Translations under genes and position numbers: made by a program
The notes under the pieces: generated by a model
Databases searched by the model: none
The model's input: the letters and a program-made list of their open reading frames with translations, nothing else
What the model was told of the DNA's origin: nothing
In this document: one piece after another, positions 6,984 through 13,902 of the stretch
Layout: every line of letters starts with the position of its first letter
Position numbering within the stretch: the stretch's first letter is position 1
Source of the DNA: JAGPHI01 sp036661035
GTDB taxonomy: Bacteria; Bacillota; Clostridia; Oscillospirales; Ruminococcaceae
Assembly (NCBI GenBank): GCA_036661035.1
Contig: JAVWZM010000041.1
Coordinates: 1 to 19,503 of the forward strand
DNA length: 19,503 nt
Direction of reading: 5' to 3'

Positions 6984-7889
6984 TTAAATCTTTTTAGTCT
7001 CTCCGCGCACAAAGGTAATAAACTCTTTTTCCGCACGAGTAAGCTGCGTGTCGCGCCTTTGCGCCAGATATATCTTGCGGTACACGCCCTCGCTGTCCAT
7101 AGAAAAGGCAAGCAGATTGCCTGCCTTTATCTCGTCTTGTACCGCCAGAGCCGAAAACACCGAAACGCCCATTCCCGCAGATACCATTTTTTTGATAGCT
7201 TCGGGGTTATCGCTGCGCGCCACTATCCTGAGGCTTTCCTCTTTAAAATGGATTTTCTTTAAATATGCATGCAGTGCCTGCACCGTGCCTGAGCTATCGT
7301 CGCGCAAAACAATAGGCTCCGTCAAAAGCTCCGTGCCTGTTACGTCTTTGTGCAAAAGCTCGTTGTATCGTTTATTTGCCGCCGTAACAAGCACCAACTC
7401 GTCCTCTAAAAGCGTGTGATACAAATACTCTTTGGCATTAGGCGCAGCGCCCACAAAGCCTATGCGCACATCGCCTGTGTGCAAAAGCTCGTGTATTTTT
7501 TCGCTGTCGCCGCGCTTTAATATGTATCGGCAGTCGTCGTGCTTGTTAAGAAAATCCGACATAATGCTCGGAAGCAAATGCTGCGCCGGCACCGTGGAGG
7601 CACCTATCAAAAGCTGCCTACTGTGCATATCTTGCAGATTTTGCAGCTCCTCGCATCTGTTTAAAATATCTTTTGCACGCAGATACACGTTTTTGCCGTC
7701 CTCGGTAAGCTCTATTTTTTTCTTGGCGTCACGGGCAAAAAGAGACACGCCCAAAGCATGCTCAAGGCGGCTGATATGGGCGCTGACGGTAGATTGTGTA
7801 AGATATATTTCTTGTGCTGCGCGGGAAAAGCTATTCAATTCCGCCGCTGCCACAAACGCCTCAAGTTGCTTTAAATTAACATTAATCAT
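6984..7889 (-). CDS. LysR-family regulator of the selenium gene group
   Basis: A 301-residue LysR-type regulator of full length. Residues 1-60 form the winged helix-turn-helix (LKQLEAFVAAAELNSFSRAAQEIYLTQ, then TVSAHISRLEHALGVSLFAR). The remainder is the periplasmic-binding-protein-like effector domain (LLIGASTVPAQHLLP, VRIGFVGAAPN, PIVLRDDSSGT, VSAGMGVSVFSALAV). LysR proteins of this type recur next to yedE and TusA genes in anaerobes and are annotated as selenium-metabolism-associated. It is transcribed toward yedE and diverges from the desulfurase-like gene, so it sits between its likely targets. The ATG at 7889 has only a weak upstream site (AAAGCGAGA). The effector is unknown; a reduced sulfur or selenium compound is a guess. 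Confidence 0.87.
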   Translation of the reverse strand: MINVNLKQLEAFVAAAELNSFSRAAQEIYLTQSTVSAHISRLEHALGVSLFARDAKKKIELTEDGKNVYLRAKDILNRCEELQNLQDMHSRQLLIGASTVPAQHLLPSIMSDFLNKHDDCRYILKRGDSEKIHELLHTGDVRIGFVGAAPNAKEYLYHTLLEDELVLVTAANKRYNELLHKDVTGTELLTEPIVLRDDSSGTVQALHAYLKKIHFKEESLRIVARSDNPEAIKKMVSAGMGVSVFSALAVQDEIKAGNLLAFSMDSEGVYRKIYLAQRRDTQLTRAEKEFITFVRGETKKI

Positions 7890-7925
7890 GCATGTTTCTC
7901 GCTTTCAGATTTTTGTTTCAAAAAC

Positions 7926-7954
7926 GTGACAAAGTAGTACTTTCGTGTTATGAT
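7926..7954 (+). promoter_or_regulatory. Promoter of the desulfurase-like gene, with internal palindrome
   Basis: GTGACA (7926-7931), a 17-base spacer and TATGAT (7949-7954) give a credible promoter. The spacer is occupied by a 13-bp palindrome, AAAGTA-g-TACTTT (7931-7943), placed where a bound regulator would block or distort the promoter. The -10 overlaps the upstream ATG at 7950, which argues against that ATG as the true start. Confidence 0.55.
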
Positions 7955-7994
7955 TTTTATAGAAACTTATACCTTTGCAATTGGAGGATTTATT

Positions 7995-9179
7995 TTGAAA
8001 ACAATTTATTTAGACAATGCTGCTACATCTTATCCGAAGCCCGACGGTGTTTCGGCTGCAATGTGCAATTATATAGACAATATCGGTGCCACGATAAACC
8101 GCTCGGTTTACGGCAGCGCGCGCGATGTGGGGCTACAGGCTCTTGAACTGCGCGAGATGCTCTGCCGCCTTTTGGGCTTTTCGTCCCCCACGCACACAGT
8201 GCTTACCTGCGGTGCCACAGCCGCTTTAAACATGGTTATTAAGGGCTTTTTGCGCCCGGGCGACCATTGCATTGTAAGCAGCATGGAGCACAACGCCGTA
8301 ATGCGTCCCTTGCAACAGCTAAGCGAAATAGGCTGTTCCTTTAGCCGTATCCCATGCGACTGTGATGGGCGGCTTAATCCCTGTGATATTTTACCCCTTA
8401 TAAAAAGCAATACTCGCCTTTTGGTGATGGCGCACGCTTCTAATGTATGCGGCACCCTGCAAGATGCCGAGGCAGTGGGCAAAATATGCCACAAGCATGG
8501 CATTGCTTTTGTGCTTGATGCCGCGCAAACGGCAGGGCATTATCCCGTTGATTTTGAAAAATTTCAGCTTTCCGCATTATGCGTGCCGGGGCACAAGGGC
8601 TTGCTTGGCCCCTCAGGCATAGGCGCAATGATGCTGTCTAAGGATTTTTGCGAAAAGCTTGAACCGATTATATCCGGCGGCACCGGAAGCGCCTCTGATT
8701 CGGAGCTTGTGCCCCACTATATGCCGGACAGGTTCGAGGCAGGCACGCCGAATATTCCGGGCATTTACGGATTGCATCAATCTGTAGATTATATTTTAAA
8801 AACAGGCGTTGACACATTGCGCCGCCACGAGCTTGCCCTTACTGCCCAATTTCTCAATGGGCTTTCCGATATAGATGGCGTGCGGCTTTGCGGCACCAAA
8901 GATTTAGCCAAAAGAGTGGGCGTGATATCCTTGGACTTTACACAGCTTGATAACGCCGACATCGCTTTTAAGCTGGAGAGCGAATTTGGTGTTTTAACAC
9001 GCTGTGGGCTGCACTGCTCGCCAAGCGCGCACAAAACCCTTTGCACTTTTCCCGAGGGCACGGTGCGCTTTTCCGTTGGCTTTAGCACAACTCCAAATGA
9101 TATTGATTATGCTCTTGACGCAATTGCAAGAGTTTTGTTTGCCGAGCGTAATACAAGCCGCCAAAAGGCCTTATTATAG
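7995..9179 (+). CDS. Cysteine desulfurase-like class V aminotransferase (EF2568 type)
   Basis: A 394-residue PLP enzyme related to cysteine desulfurases and selenocysteine lyases, which free S or Se from cysteine or selenocysteine as an enzyme-bound persulfide or selenide. Visible marks: the N-terminal YLDNAATSYPKP; SSMEHNAVMRP; the PLP-contact Asp in FVLDAAQTAGH; Lys201 in VPGHKGLLGPSG, which binds PLP; FEAGTPNIPG; and Cys341 in TRCGLHCSPSAHKT, at the catalytic Cys position. The start is taken as TTG 7995, because GGAGG lies seven bases upstream and the protein then begins exactly at the conserved MKTIYLDNAAT. An ATG at 7950 falls in the promoter. This EF2568-type family is common near selenium-related genes, which fits the divergent LysR, yedE and tusA here. 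No selD or other selenoprotein gene is in the window. Confidence 0.88.
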   Translation: MKTIYLDNAATSYPKPDGVSAAMCNYIDNIGATINRSVYGSARDVGLQALELREMLCRLLGFSSPTHTVLTCGATAALNMVIKGFLRPGDHCIVSSMEHNAVMRPLQQLSEIGCSFSRIPCDCDGRLNPCDILPLIKSNTRLLVMAHASNVCGTLQDAEAVGKICHKHGIAFVLDAAQTAGHYPVDFEKFQLSALCVPGHKGLLGPSGIGAMMLSKDFCEKLEPIISGGTGSASDSELVPHYMPDRFEAGTPNIPGIYGLHQSVDYILKTGVDTLRRHELALTAQFLNGLSDIDGVRLCGTKDLAKRVGVISLDFTQLDNADIAFKLESEFGVLTRCGLHCSPSAHKTLCTFPEGTVRFSVGFSTTPNDIDYALDAIARVLFAERNTSRQKALL

Positions 9180-9285
9180 AGAAATATAGCAAGGCATTTT
9201 AAGCCGATAATTGCCCCATTACGCCTGATTATTTAGGTGCTTAATTATTGTACCATATCCGCCAGCTTTGCCGTATGATTATCCC

Positions 9286-9316
9286 GCGGGCGGAGCAAAG
9301 CCCCGCCCCTACAAAG
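9286..9316 (+). repeat. GC-rich dispersed palindromic repeat, copy A
   Basis: The stretch reads gcgggcgg...ccccgcccctacaaag; its ggcgg and ccgcc parts can pair into a short stem. The same pattern recurs at 19154-19185 in this orientation and at 19434-19457 inverted, sharing the core gccccgcccctaca/gccRccgcccctaca. It looks like a REP-type dispersed repeat. Confidence 0.6.
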
Positions 9317-9399
9317 CAACAGCAAAATAGTCGCCTTGTAAGCGTTAAGTGATTAGCTGCGAAAAAACGGCATACGTAATCGCGCCGCGAGCGTGTAGT

Positions 9400-9513
9400 A
9401 ACCGCTTGCGGTTATTGTATCATAAAAATCTTATTTTTATGGTATAATTCGCCATGTTTTCGGTTGCCGCTTTAGCGGCGAGAAAACCGCTTGCGGTTAT
9501 TATACCACTATAA
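9400..9513. repeat. Palindrome-rich block, possible MITE-like element
   Basis: The 14-bp palindrome AACCGC-TT-GCGGTT occurs at 9400-9413 and 9485-9498, both followed by TATT-TA-CA, making a direct repeat of about 22 bases. Between them are two more hairpins: an AT-rich one (about 9417-9446, stem around ctt) and gccgc-ttta-gcggc (9466-9479). Bases 9413-9437 match 5245-5269 at 24 of 25 positions. Confidence 0.55.
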
Positions 9514-9590
9514 AATTTTAATGTACATATTGCCCTATTCGCATAATTTGACATTTTTTGCGTTTATTTAACCTTTTGCGACGAAAACTA

Positions 9591-9620
9591 TTGACTTTTT
9601 TGACTGTTTCCGCATATAAT
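9591..9620 (+). promoter_or_regulatory. Promoter for the fapA operon
   Basis: TTGACT (9591-9596), an 18-base spacer and a perfect TATAAT (9615-9620). A transcript starting near 9627 would carry an untranslated leader of roughly 415 bases before fapA. A second candidate, TTGCGT-17-TATAAT at 9782-9810, would shorten the leader to about 225 bases. Confidence 0.55.
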
Positions 9621-9964
9621 TAATTCAAATGTAACTTTAAAATATTTTTAATGTTTTCATGCTTTATCCGCTTTTCAAGCTTTCGCATCGTCTTGTTTTT
9701 TCGTTTAAAATTTAGCGTGTTTACAGCGATTATATAAAATGTGTAAAGCGTTTAAACATTTTGCAGTTATAAATGTTCTTTTTGCGTTCGGATTTTGGTG
9801 CGGCTATAATTTTGGTTTTGTTTATAGCTTTTTTTCTAATTAAAATTATCGCATTTTGACTTTAGCGTGTTTTGCCTTTATATATGCGTTTAATATCAAT
9901 ATCTAAGCGTTTGTTATTGCAGCAAATGCAGCTTTGGTGGCCTTGGATTTTAATTTGATACTAA

Positions 9965-9993
9965 AAATGCGCTTATCGAGTGATAACGCATTT
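9965..9993 (+). other. Hairpin in the fapA leader
   Basis: Arms aaatgcg/cgcattt and ttatc/gataa give a 12-bp stem with one bulged C and a GAGT loop. It ends about 35 bases before the fapA ribosome binding site. There is no T-run after it, so it is not a terminator; it may affect mRNA stability or translation, or bind a protein. Confidence 0.45.
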
Positions 9994-10043
9994 GCTTATA
10001 CATTTATCCATCTGCTTTAAAGCTATGGAAAGGAGAGCCGCTT

Positions 10044-11708
10044 ATGAAAAATAGTGAGCAGGGTATTATTCAAATAGAAGATTTGCTGTGCGACGAAATA
10101 ATGCGCACACATCTTGGCAAAGCCTACAATAAGGCGCTGATGATGCATCAATTGCTGGACCCTACCCTGATGGGGCTCGACCTTGACAAAGTGTGTGAGA
10201 TGGATATGGAAATGCTTATTTCCGATGTGCTTTTAGCACAGGATTTACTTATGACCGAGCTTACAGACTTTGTTGCCACAATGGAAATAGCGAATAGCCG
10301 CAAAGAGTTAGAGGCGGTAAAAGTATATAATGTACCTACGGCACGCACTGACGGCGAAGCGCTTATTACCATTTCTTTCGATAAATCCATAACCGAGGCG
10401 AATATTTATATAGAGCCGCCCGAGGAAGGCGCCTCGCCCCCTACCGAGGAGGATATCCGCACAGCGCTTTTACGAAGCGGCGTTGTGTATGGCATAAAGG
10501 AAGATTATATTGCAAGGCTAGTGGAAAGGCCTATTTACAAGCGCAAAATAAAAATAGCTCAAGGCAAAGCACCTTCTCCCGGCATAGACGGAAAAGTAAC
10601 CTACAGTTTTAACGTAAATACGGATCTTATGCCCCAAATAGACGAGCGTGGCATTGCCGATTACAAAGACCTTAATTTTATACACAACGTTAAGCAAGGC
10701 GATTTGCTTTGCGACATTGTGCGTTCCACTGTTGGGGTTCCCGGTGTTTCCGTATGCGGAGATGTGATAACGGGGCGCTCAGGCACTTCTTCCGGGCTTG
10801 TGTGCGGTGTAAACACCATATTGTCCGACGACAGAACAAAGCTGTACGCCTCTTGCAACGGGCAGGTGTTTCTTAAAGGCAAAACCGTGTACGTAAGGCG
10901 CACTCTTACTGTGGATAATGTAAATTCCTCTACAGGCAACATTTTGTTTGTGGGCAGTGTACACGTAAGAGGCGATGTGGCAAGTGGGTTTTCCGTGCGC
11001 GCGGGCGGTAATATTACCATAGACGGCGTTGCTGAAAACGCGGTGCTTGTATCGGGAAATAATATATCCATCAGCGACGGCATAAAGGGAAGCGGCAAGG
11101 CTCTTATAGTTGCCGATGGCAATGTGCGTGCTTTCTATATTGAAAATGCTCGCATACAGGCAAAGGGAAATGTGTATGCCGACACCATATTAAACTCCAG
11201 CGTAGAAAGCGCGCGCTCTGTGCATCTGCTTGGTAAATGCGGTCGGATTATCGGCGGCTCTTGCACCGCAGGCGAAACAATACTTGCAAACCAGATAGGC
11301 AACGAGGCGAATTTGCCCACTAATGTAAGCGTGAGCGATCCGGACACTTTTGGCAAAAAGAAAGCGCAAAATATGCTTACTATCGCTAAATATAAAGAAA
11401 CTATCGCAAGGCTTAATGATGTTGCCGAATTTGCGGCTGCATCTCACCTAGACATTGCACCGCCGGAAGTAATGCTGTGCCGTGCCGTAGTAACCAAAAT
11501 ACGCTTTGAACGCGCCATTGATGTGCTTGAAATGGAAAATGCCGAAACCAATGAGCAAAGAAAGCGCAAACGCCGTATAGAGGTATCTGACGTTATTTTC
11601 CAAAATGTCAGCTTTACAATAGACGGAATAACGTATAAAAACGATATACAAAAGCCCGGCTGTGTAGTGTCTAGAATACAAGACAGGATTGTTTTCCGCA
11701 CGTACTAA
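10044..11708 (+). CDS. fapA: FapA family protein (DUF342)
   Basis: A 554-residue cytoplasmic protein of the FapA/DUF342 family, first linked to flagellar assembly and polar localisation in Vibrio but also widespread outside flagellar operons. Residues 1-110 form a poorly conserved N-terminal helical part. Residues about 120-260 are the family domain with KAPSPGIDGKVTY and KQGDLLCDIVRSTVGVPGVSVCGDVI. A repetitive right-handed beta-helix follows, built of turns such as GNILFVGSVHVRGDV, AGGNITIDG, SGNNISISDG, ADGNVRAFYIENA and AKGNVYADTILNS. A charged, likely coiled-coil segment (about 440-515) precedes a small C-terminal beta domain. AAAGGAG lies eight bases before the ATG. The c-di-GMP-type gene 28 bases downstream suggests a signalling or cell-surface role. 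No flagellar gene is present here, so a flagellar role is not shown. Confidence 0.86.
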   Translation: MKNSEQGIIQIEDLLCDEIMRTHLGKAYNKALMMHQLLDPTLMGLDLDKVCEMDMEMLISDVLLAQDLLMTELTDFVATMEIANSRKELEAVKVYNVPTARTDGEALITISFDKSITEANIYIEPPEEGASPPTEEDIRTALLRSGVVYGIKEDYIARLVERPIYKRKIKIAQGKAPSPGIDGKVTYSFNVNTDLMPQIDERGIADYKDLNFIHNVKQGDLLCDIVRSTVGVPGVSVCGDVITGRSGTSSGLVCGVNTILSDDRTKLYASCNGQVFLKGKTVYVRRTLTVDNVNSSTGNILFVGSVHVRGDVASGFSVRAGGNITIDGVAENAVLVSGNNISISDGIKGSGKALIVADGNVRAFYIENARIQAKGNVYADTILNSSVESARSVHLLGKCGRIIGGSCTAGETILANQIGNEANLPTNVSVSDPDTFGKKKAQNMLTIAKYKETIARLNDVAEFAAASHLDIAPPEVMLCRAVVTKIRFERAIDVLEMENAETNEQRKRKRRIEVSDVIFQNVSFTIDGITYKNDIQKPGCVVSRIQDRIVFRTY

Positions 11709-11735
11709 CATCTTTGCAATGAAAGGATTGTTTTA

Positions 11736-13136
11736 ATGGGTTTAACTGTTATATTATCAATACTTTGCGTTTTATTTGCCTGCTGTTTTTCTGTGGTTTT
11801 GTACGCTTTTTTAAAGCTGCGCCGCATGCAGGAATGTAAAAAAGCACGCTTTACAAACTACGACCGATTAACGGGGCTTGGCAACAAAACAAAATTTATC
11901 GCGGACAAGGTAAACCTAGCTGAAATAGATAATTGCGCAATGGTTTCCATACATCTAAGCCGCTTTATGGAGCTTTATAACCTGTTTGGCTCATCTGTTT
12001 CGGATAAGATTTTAACAAACTTTTGCCAAAATGCAGTAACATTTGCGTGTGAACATGGCGGGCAGGCATATCGTGTTGCCTTTGACCATATTGTGCTAAT
12101 GGTGCGCGCAGGAAACAAAGCCGCGTTTTTAAGCGTCCTGAAATCCTTTTTGCAAAATGCCGAAAAGCTGAATATTCATATAAGCGGCTCTGATTATACA
12201 TACGATTTTTTATTGTTGTATGGCGTTTATTTTTTGTCTGAGGATAACGACGGCAAAACCAATATGTCGGATATTTTACTTTATCTTGACCGCAAAGTAT
12301 TGCATAGCACCCTTACATCTGCCGAGGCTTGCGCCGTGCTAGACGAGGACGAAAGGCCAAACTGGGCTATGGCTGAATTGTTGAAAAAAGATGCGGCATC
12401 AGCATGGGAAAAGCACGAGTTTGTGCCGTATTATCAGCCCATTGTAAACATTAATACAGGCAAGGTTGTAGGCAGCGAATTATTGGCGCGCTGGCAGCAC
12501 CCCACCTATGGGCTTTTAAGGCCACACCAATTTATACCCCTTTTGGAGTCTGTTGGGCTTATTGTGGATTTGGATTTGTACATGATAGAGGTGGCGTGCA
12601 AAAAGATACAATACTGGCTGGATAACGGTATATTAACGGTTCCCCTTGCCATAAACCTTTCTCCGCTGAATGTTCACCGCACAGATTTTATTGACAGGCT
12701 TGTAAATCTTGTTACAAAATATGATATTCCTCCCGTTTTGCTGGAGCTTGAGTTGCCGGAGCATAATTTGCTTTTTGAAGACAATGACGCTTTTGTTGAA
12801 AAAATGAATTATCTTCACAAAAAAGGGTTTTTGCTAAGCATGGGGCATTTTGCCGAAACCGACACCATCGCTTTATCACTGCTACGCAAATTGCCCTTCG
12901 ACATTATCAAATTGGATTTTCACTTTTTTGACGGCGGTTACAATTCTGAGCGCAGCGGTGCTTATTCAAGGAATTTTTTGGAGCTTGCACGCTCGCTTGA
13001 CATTAAAGTAGTGGTTACACAACTGGAAACAGAGGAACGTGTAAAAATCGCTCAAAGCTTTGGCTGCACCATTGGTAAGGGGTTCTATTTTTCAAAGCCT
13101 CTTTCCAGTGATGAATTTTTGGAATTTATCACTTAA
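11736..13136 (+). CDS. Membrane-anchored GGDEF-EAL protein with both active sites degenerate
   Basis: A 466-residue protein. Residues 1-28 form one membrane helix followed by KLRRMQ. A GGDEF-like domain (about 40-200) starts with the usual YDRLTGLGNKTKF, but the signature is AFDHI where GGDEF should be, so cyclase activity is unlikely. The EAL domain (about 215-466) keeps the E of GSELLARW, the N of INLSPLN, an E in LELELPEH and the K of IIKLD. The metal-binding DDFG is replaced by GHFA, the Glu of AEGVET by Thr (VTQLET), and the Gln of QGY by Lys (GKGF). Phosphodiesterase activity is therefore also unlikely. Such proteins often act as c-di-GMP or protein-binding receptors. It follows fapA by 27 bases with AAAGG ahead of the ATG, so the two are probably one operon, ended by the hairpin at 13154-13179. 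Confidence 0.87.
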   Translation: MGLTVILSILCVLFACCFSVVLYAFLKLRRMQECKKARFTNYDRLTGLGNKTKFIADKVNLAEIDNCAMVSIHLSRFMELYNLFGSSVSDKILTNFCQNAVTFACEHGGQAYRVAFDHIVLMVRAGNKAAFLSVLKSFLQNAEKLNIHISGSDYTYDFLLLYGVYFLSEDNDGKTNMSDILLYLDRKVLHSTLTSAEACAVLDEDERPNWAMAELLKKDAASAWEKHEFVPYYQPIVNINTGKVVGSELLARWQHPTYGLLRPHQFIPLLESVGLIVDLDLYMIEVACKKIQYWLDNGILTVPLAINLSPLNVHRTDFIDRLVNLVTKYDIPPVLLELELPEHNLLFEDNDAFVEKMNYLHKKGFLLSMGHFAETDTIALSLLRKLPFDIIKLDFHFFDGGYNSERSGAYSRNFLELARSLDIKVVVTQLETEERVKIAQSFGCTIGKGFYFSKPLSSDEFLEFIT

Positions 13137-13153
13137 ATTTATAAGAAATACAA

Positions 13154-13179
13154 AGGGCAGCATCGTTTGATGCTGCTCT
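13154..13179 (+). terminator. Intrinsic terminator after the fapA operon
   Basis: agggcagcatc and gatgctgctct pair over 11 bp (one G-T pair) around GTTT, then TAAATTTT. The stem is strong and the T-run interrupted. It begins 18 bases after the GGDEF-EAL stop. Confidence 0.75.
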
Positions 13180-13184
13180 TAAAT

Positions 13185-13281
13185 TTTGATGTTCCAAATG
13201 TGAATTTATTTTGAACTTCAAAATAAATTCTTGACTTTTACCGCAAATAAATGTAAACTGTAAAATAGTTTGAACATCAAA
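13185..13281 (+). promoter_or_regulatory. Promoter and three FabT-like boxes ahead of the MarR gene
   Basis: Promoter: TTGACT (13231-13236), 17 bases, TAAACT (13254-13259). Around it are three copies of TTTGA-N3-TCAAA: 13185-13197 (TTTGATGTTCCAA, one mismatch), 13210-13222 (TTTGAACTTCAAA, exact) and 13269-13281 (TTTGAACATCAAA, exact). The middle one is the core of a perfect 29-bp palindrome, 13202-13230, that abuts the -35 box; the third lies at the predicted start of transcription. This layout suits repression by a dimeric MarR protein, most simply the one encoded just downstream. The box form resembles the palindrome I recall for streptococcal FabT. Confidence 0.6.
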
Positions 13282-13320
13282 GTATAAAGGAGGCTTAAAG
13301 CTAATTTGCTATTGCGTTAA

Positions 13321-13344
13321 TATAGCATTTTGACAAATGCTATA
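13321..13344 (+). promoter_or_regulatory. Perfect 24-bp palindrome near the MarR start
   Basis: tatagcattt and aaatgctata flank TGAC. In RNA it would form a 10-bp stem with a four-base loop between the strong AAAGGAGG (13287-13293) and the MarR ATG (13369); in DNA it could be a further operator. It has no T-run and so is not a terminator. Confidence 0.55.
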
Positions 13345-13368
13345 AGCAGTAGAAAATCGGCACAGGAT

Positions 13369-13815
13369 ATGACGAAGAATGAGGCGTTACTCAACGAATT
13401 TCTTGTTGACGTGTTTAATGATATTTTGCGGTTGGAAGAAACAAATATAAATAAAAGCGGATATAGTAATATTTCCGTATCGGAAATGCACGTGCTTGAG
13501 GTTATTTCGCGCCTTGGCAGCGAGGCACCCTGCGGCATGGCGGAGGTAGCGCAGGCACTTGGCGTTACCGCAGGCACGCTTACCATTGCGGTGAAAACCT
13601 TGGAGCAAAAGGGCTTTGTGCGGCGCGAGCGCGGCGAAAAAGACAAGCGCCGTGTGCAGCTTACCCTGTGCGAGGGCGCAAAAGATGCACTGCGCGCCCA
13701 CGAGCAATTCCACGAAAAACTGGTAGCAAATGCCTCTGCCACACTTAGCGAGGGCGAAATGTGCGCCCTTACACAGGCGCTTGGCTCTTTGCATATGTTT
13801 TTCAAGGGCTTGTAA
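13369..13815 (+). CDS. fabT: FabT-like MarR-family regulator
   Basis: A 148-residue MarR-type winged-helix repressor. From memory of the streptococcal FabT sequence it aligns along its length: LLNEFLVDVFNDILRLEETN, then ISVSEMHVLEVIS, the recognition helix ALGVTAGTLTIAVKTLEQKGF, the wing RRERGEKDKRRVQLTLCEGA, and HEQFHEKLV. FabT represses type II fatty acid synthesis genes, with long acyl-ACP as co-repressor. The next gene encodes a DegV/FakB-type fatty-acid-binding protein, which fits. The start is uncertain. ATG 13369 gives a FabT-like N terminus but has only AGGA one base upstream. TTG 13330 would add 13 residues and also lacks a good site. The only strong site, AAAGGAGG at 13287-13293, has no usable start in range. 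No fab genes are in the window. Confidence 0.8.
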   Translation: MTKNEALLNEFLVDVFNDILRLEETNINKSGYSNISVSEMHVLEVISRLGSEAPCGMAEVAQALGVTAGTLTIAVKTLEQKGFVRRERGEKDKRRVQLTLCEGAKDALRAHEQFHEKLVANASATLSEGEMCALTQALGSLHMFFKGL

Positions 13816-13838
13816 ATAAACGAATTTTGCGAATAAGC

Positions 13839-13854
13839 TTGCCGATATCGGCAA
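13839..13854. promoter_or_regulatory. 16-bp palindrome between the MarR and DegV genes
   Basis: TTGCCGATATCGGCAA is a perfect palindrome, 48 bases ahead of the DegV start. With no loop it is a poor RNA hairpin, so a protein site is more likely. It does not resemble the TTTGA-N3-TCAAA boxes. Confidence 0.4.
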
Positions 13855-13902
13855 AGGATAATATATAAAGATACTGTATTTTTTGAAACGAGGATTATTA
13901 TT

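Larger units (their letters stand above)
9180..10043. other. Long gene-free region: dispersed repeats and the fapA leader
   Basis: In these 864 bases no ORF of note is seen on either strand. The first half holds a GC-rich repeat (9286-9316) and a palindrome-rich block (9400-9513). The second half (about 9520-10030) is very AT-rich, with a strong promoter at 9591-9620, a weaker one at 9782-9810, and a hairpin at 9965-9993. No tRNA, rRNA or known riboswitch signature was recognised. Confidence 0.65.

Noticed and set aside
7950..7994. ATG 7950 as the start of the desulfurase-like protein
   Set aside because: It falls in the -10 box, lacks a ribosome binding site and adds residues before the conserved N terminus. 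TTG 7995 has GGAGG at good spacing.
5303..9179. In-frame TGA read as selenocysteine in the selenium-type genes
   Set aside because: All five frames run intact to normal family length with no internal TGA, so no selenoprotein need be invoked.
9203..9210. GCCGATAA, an exact match to a flagellar sigma factor -10
   Set aside because: No TAAA -35 element at the right distance, and it lies more than 800 bases from fapA.
9621..10043. A c-di-GMP (GEMM) riboswitch in the fapA leader
   Set aside because: This was looked for because of the GGDEF-EAL gene. The conserved GEMM core words were not found.
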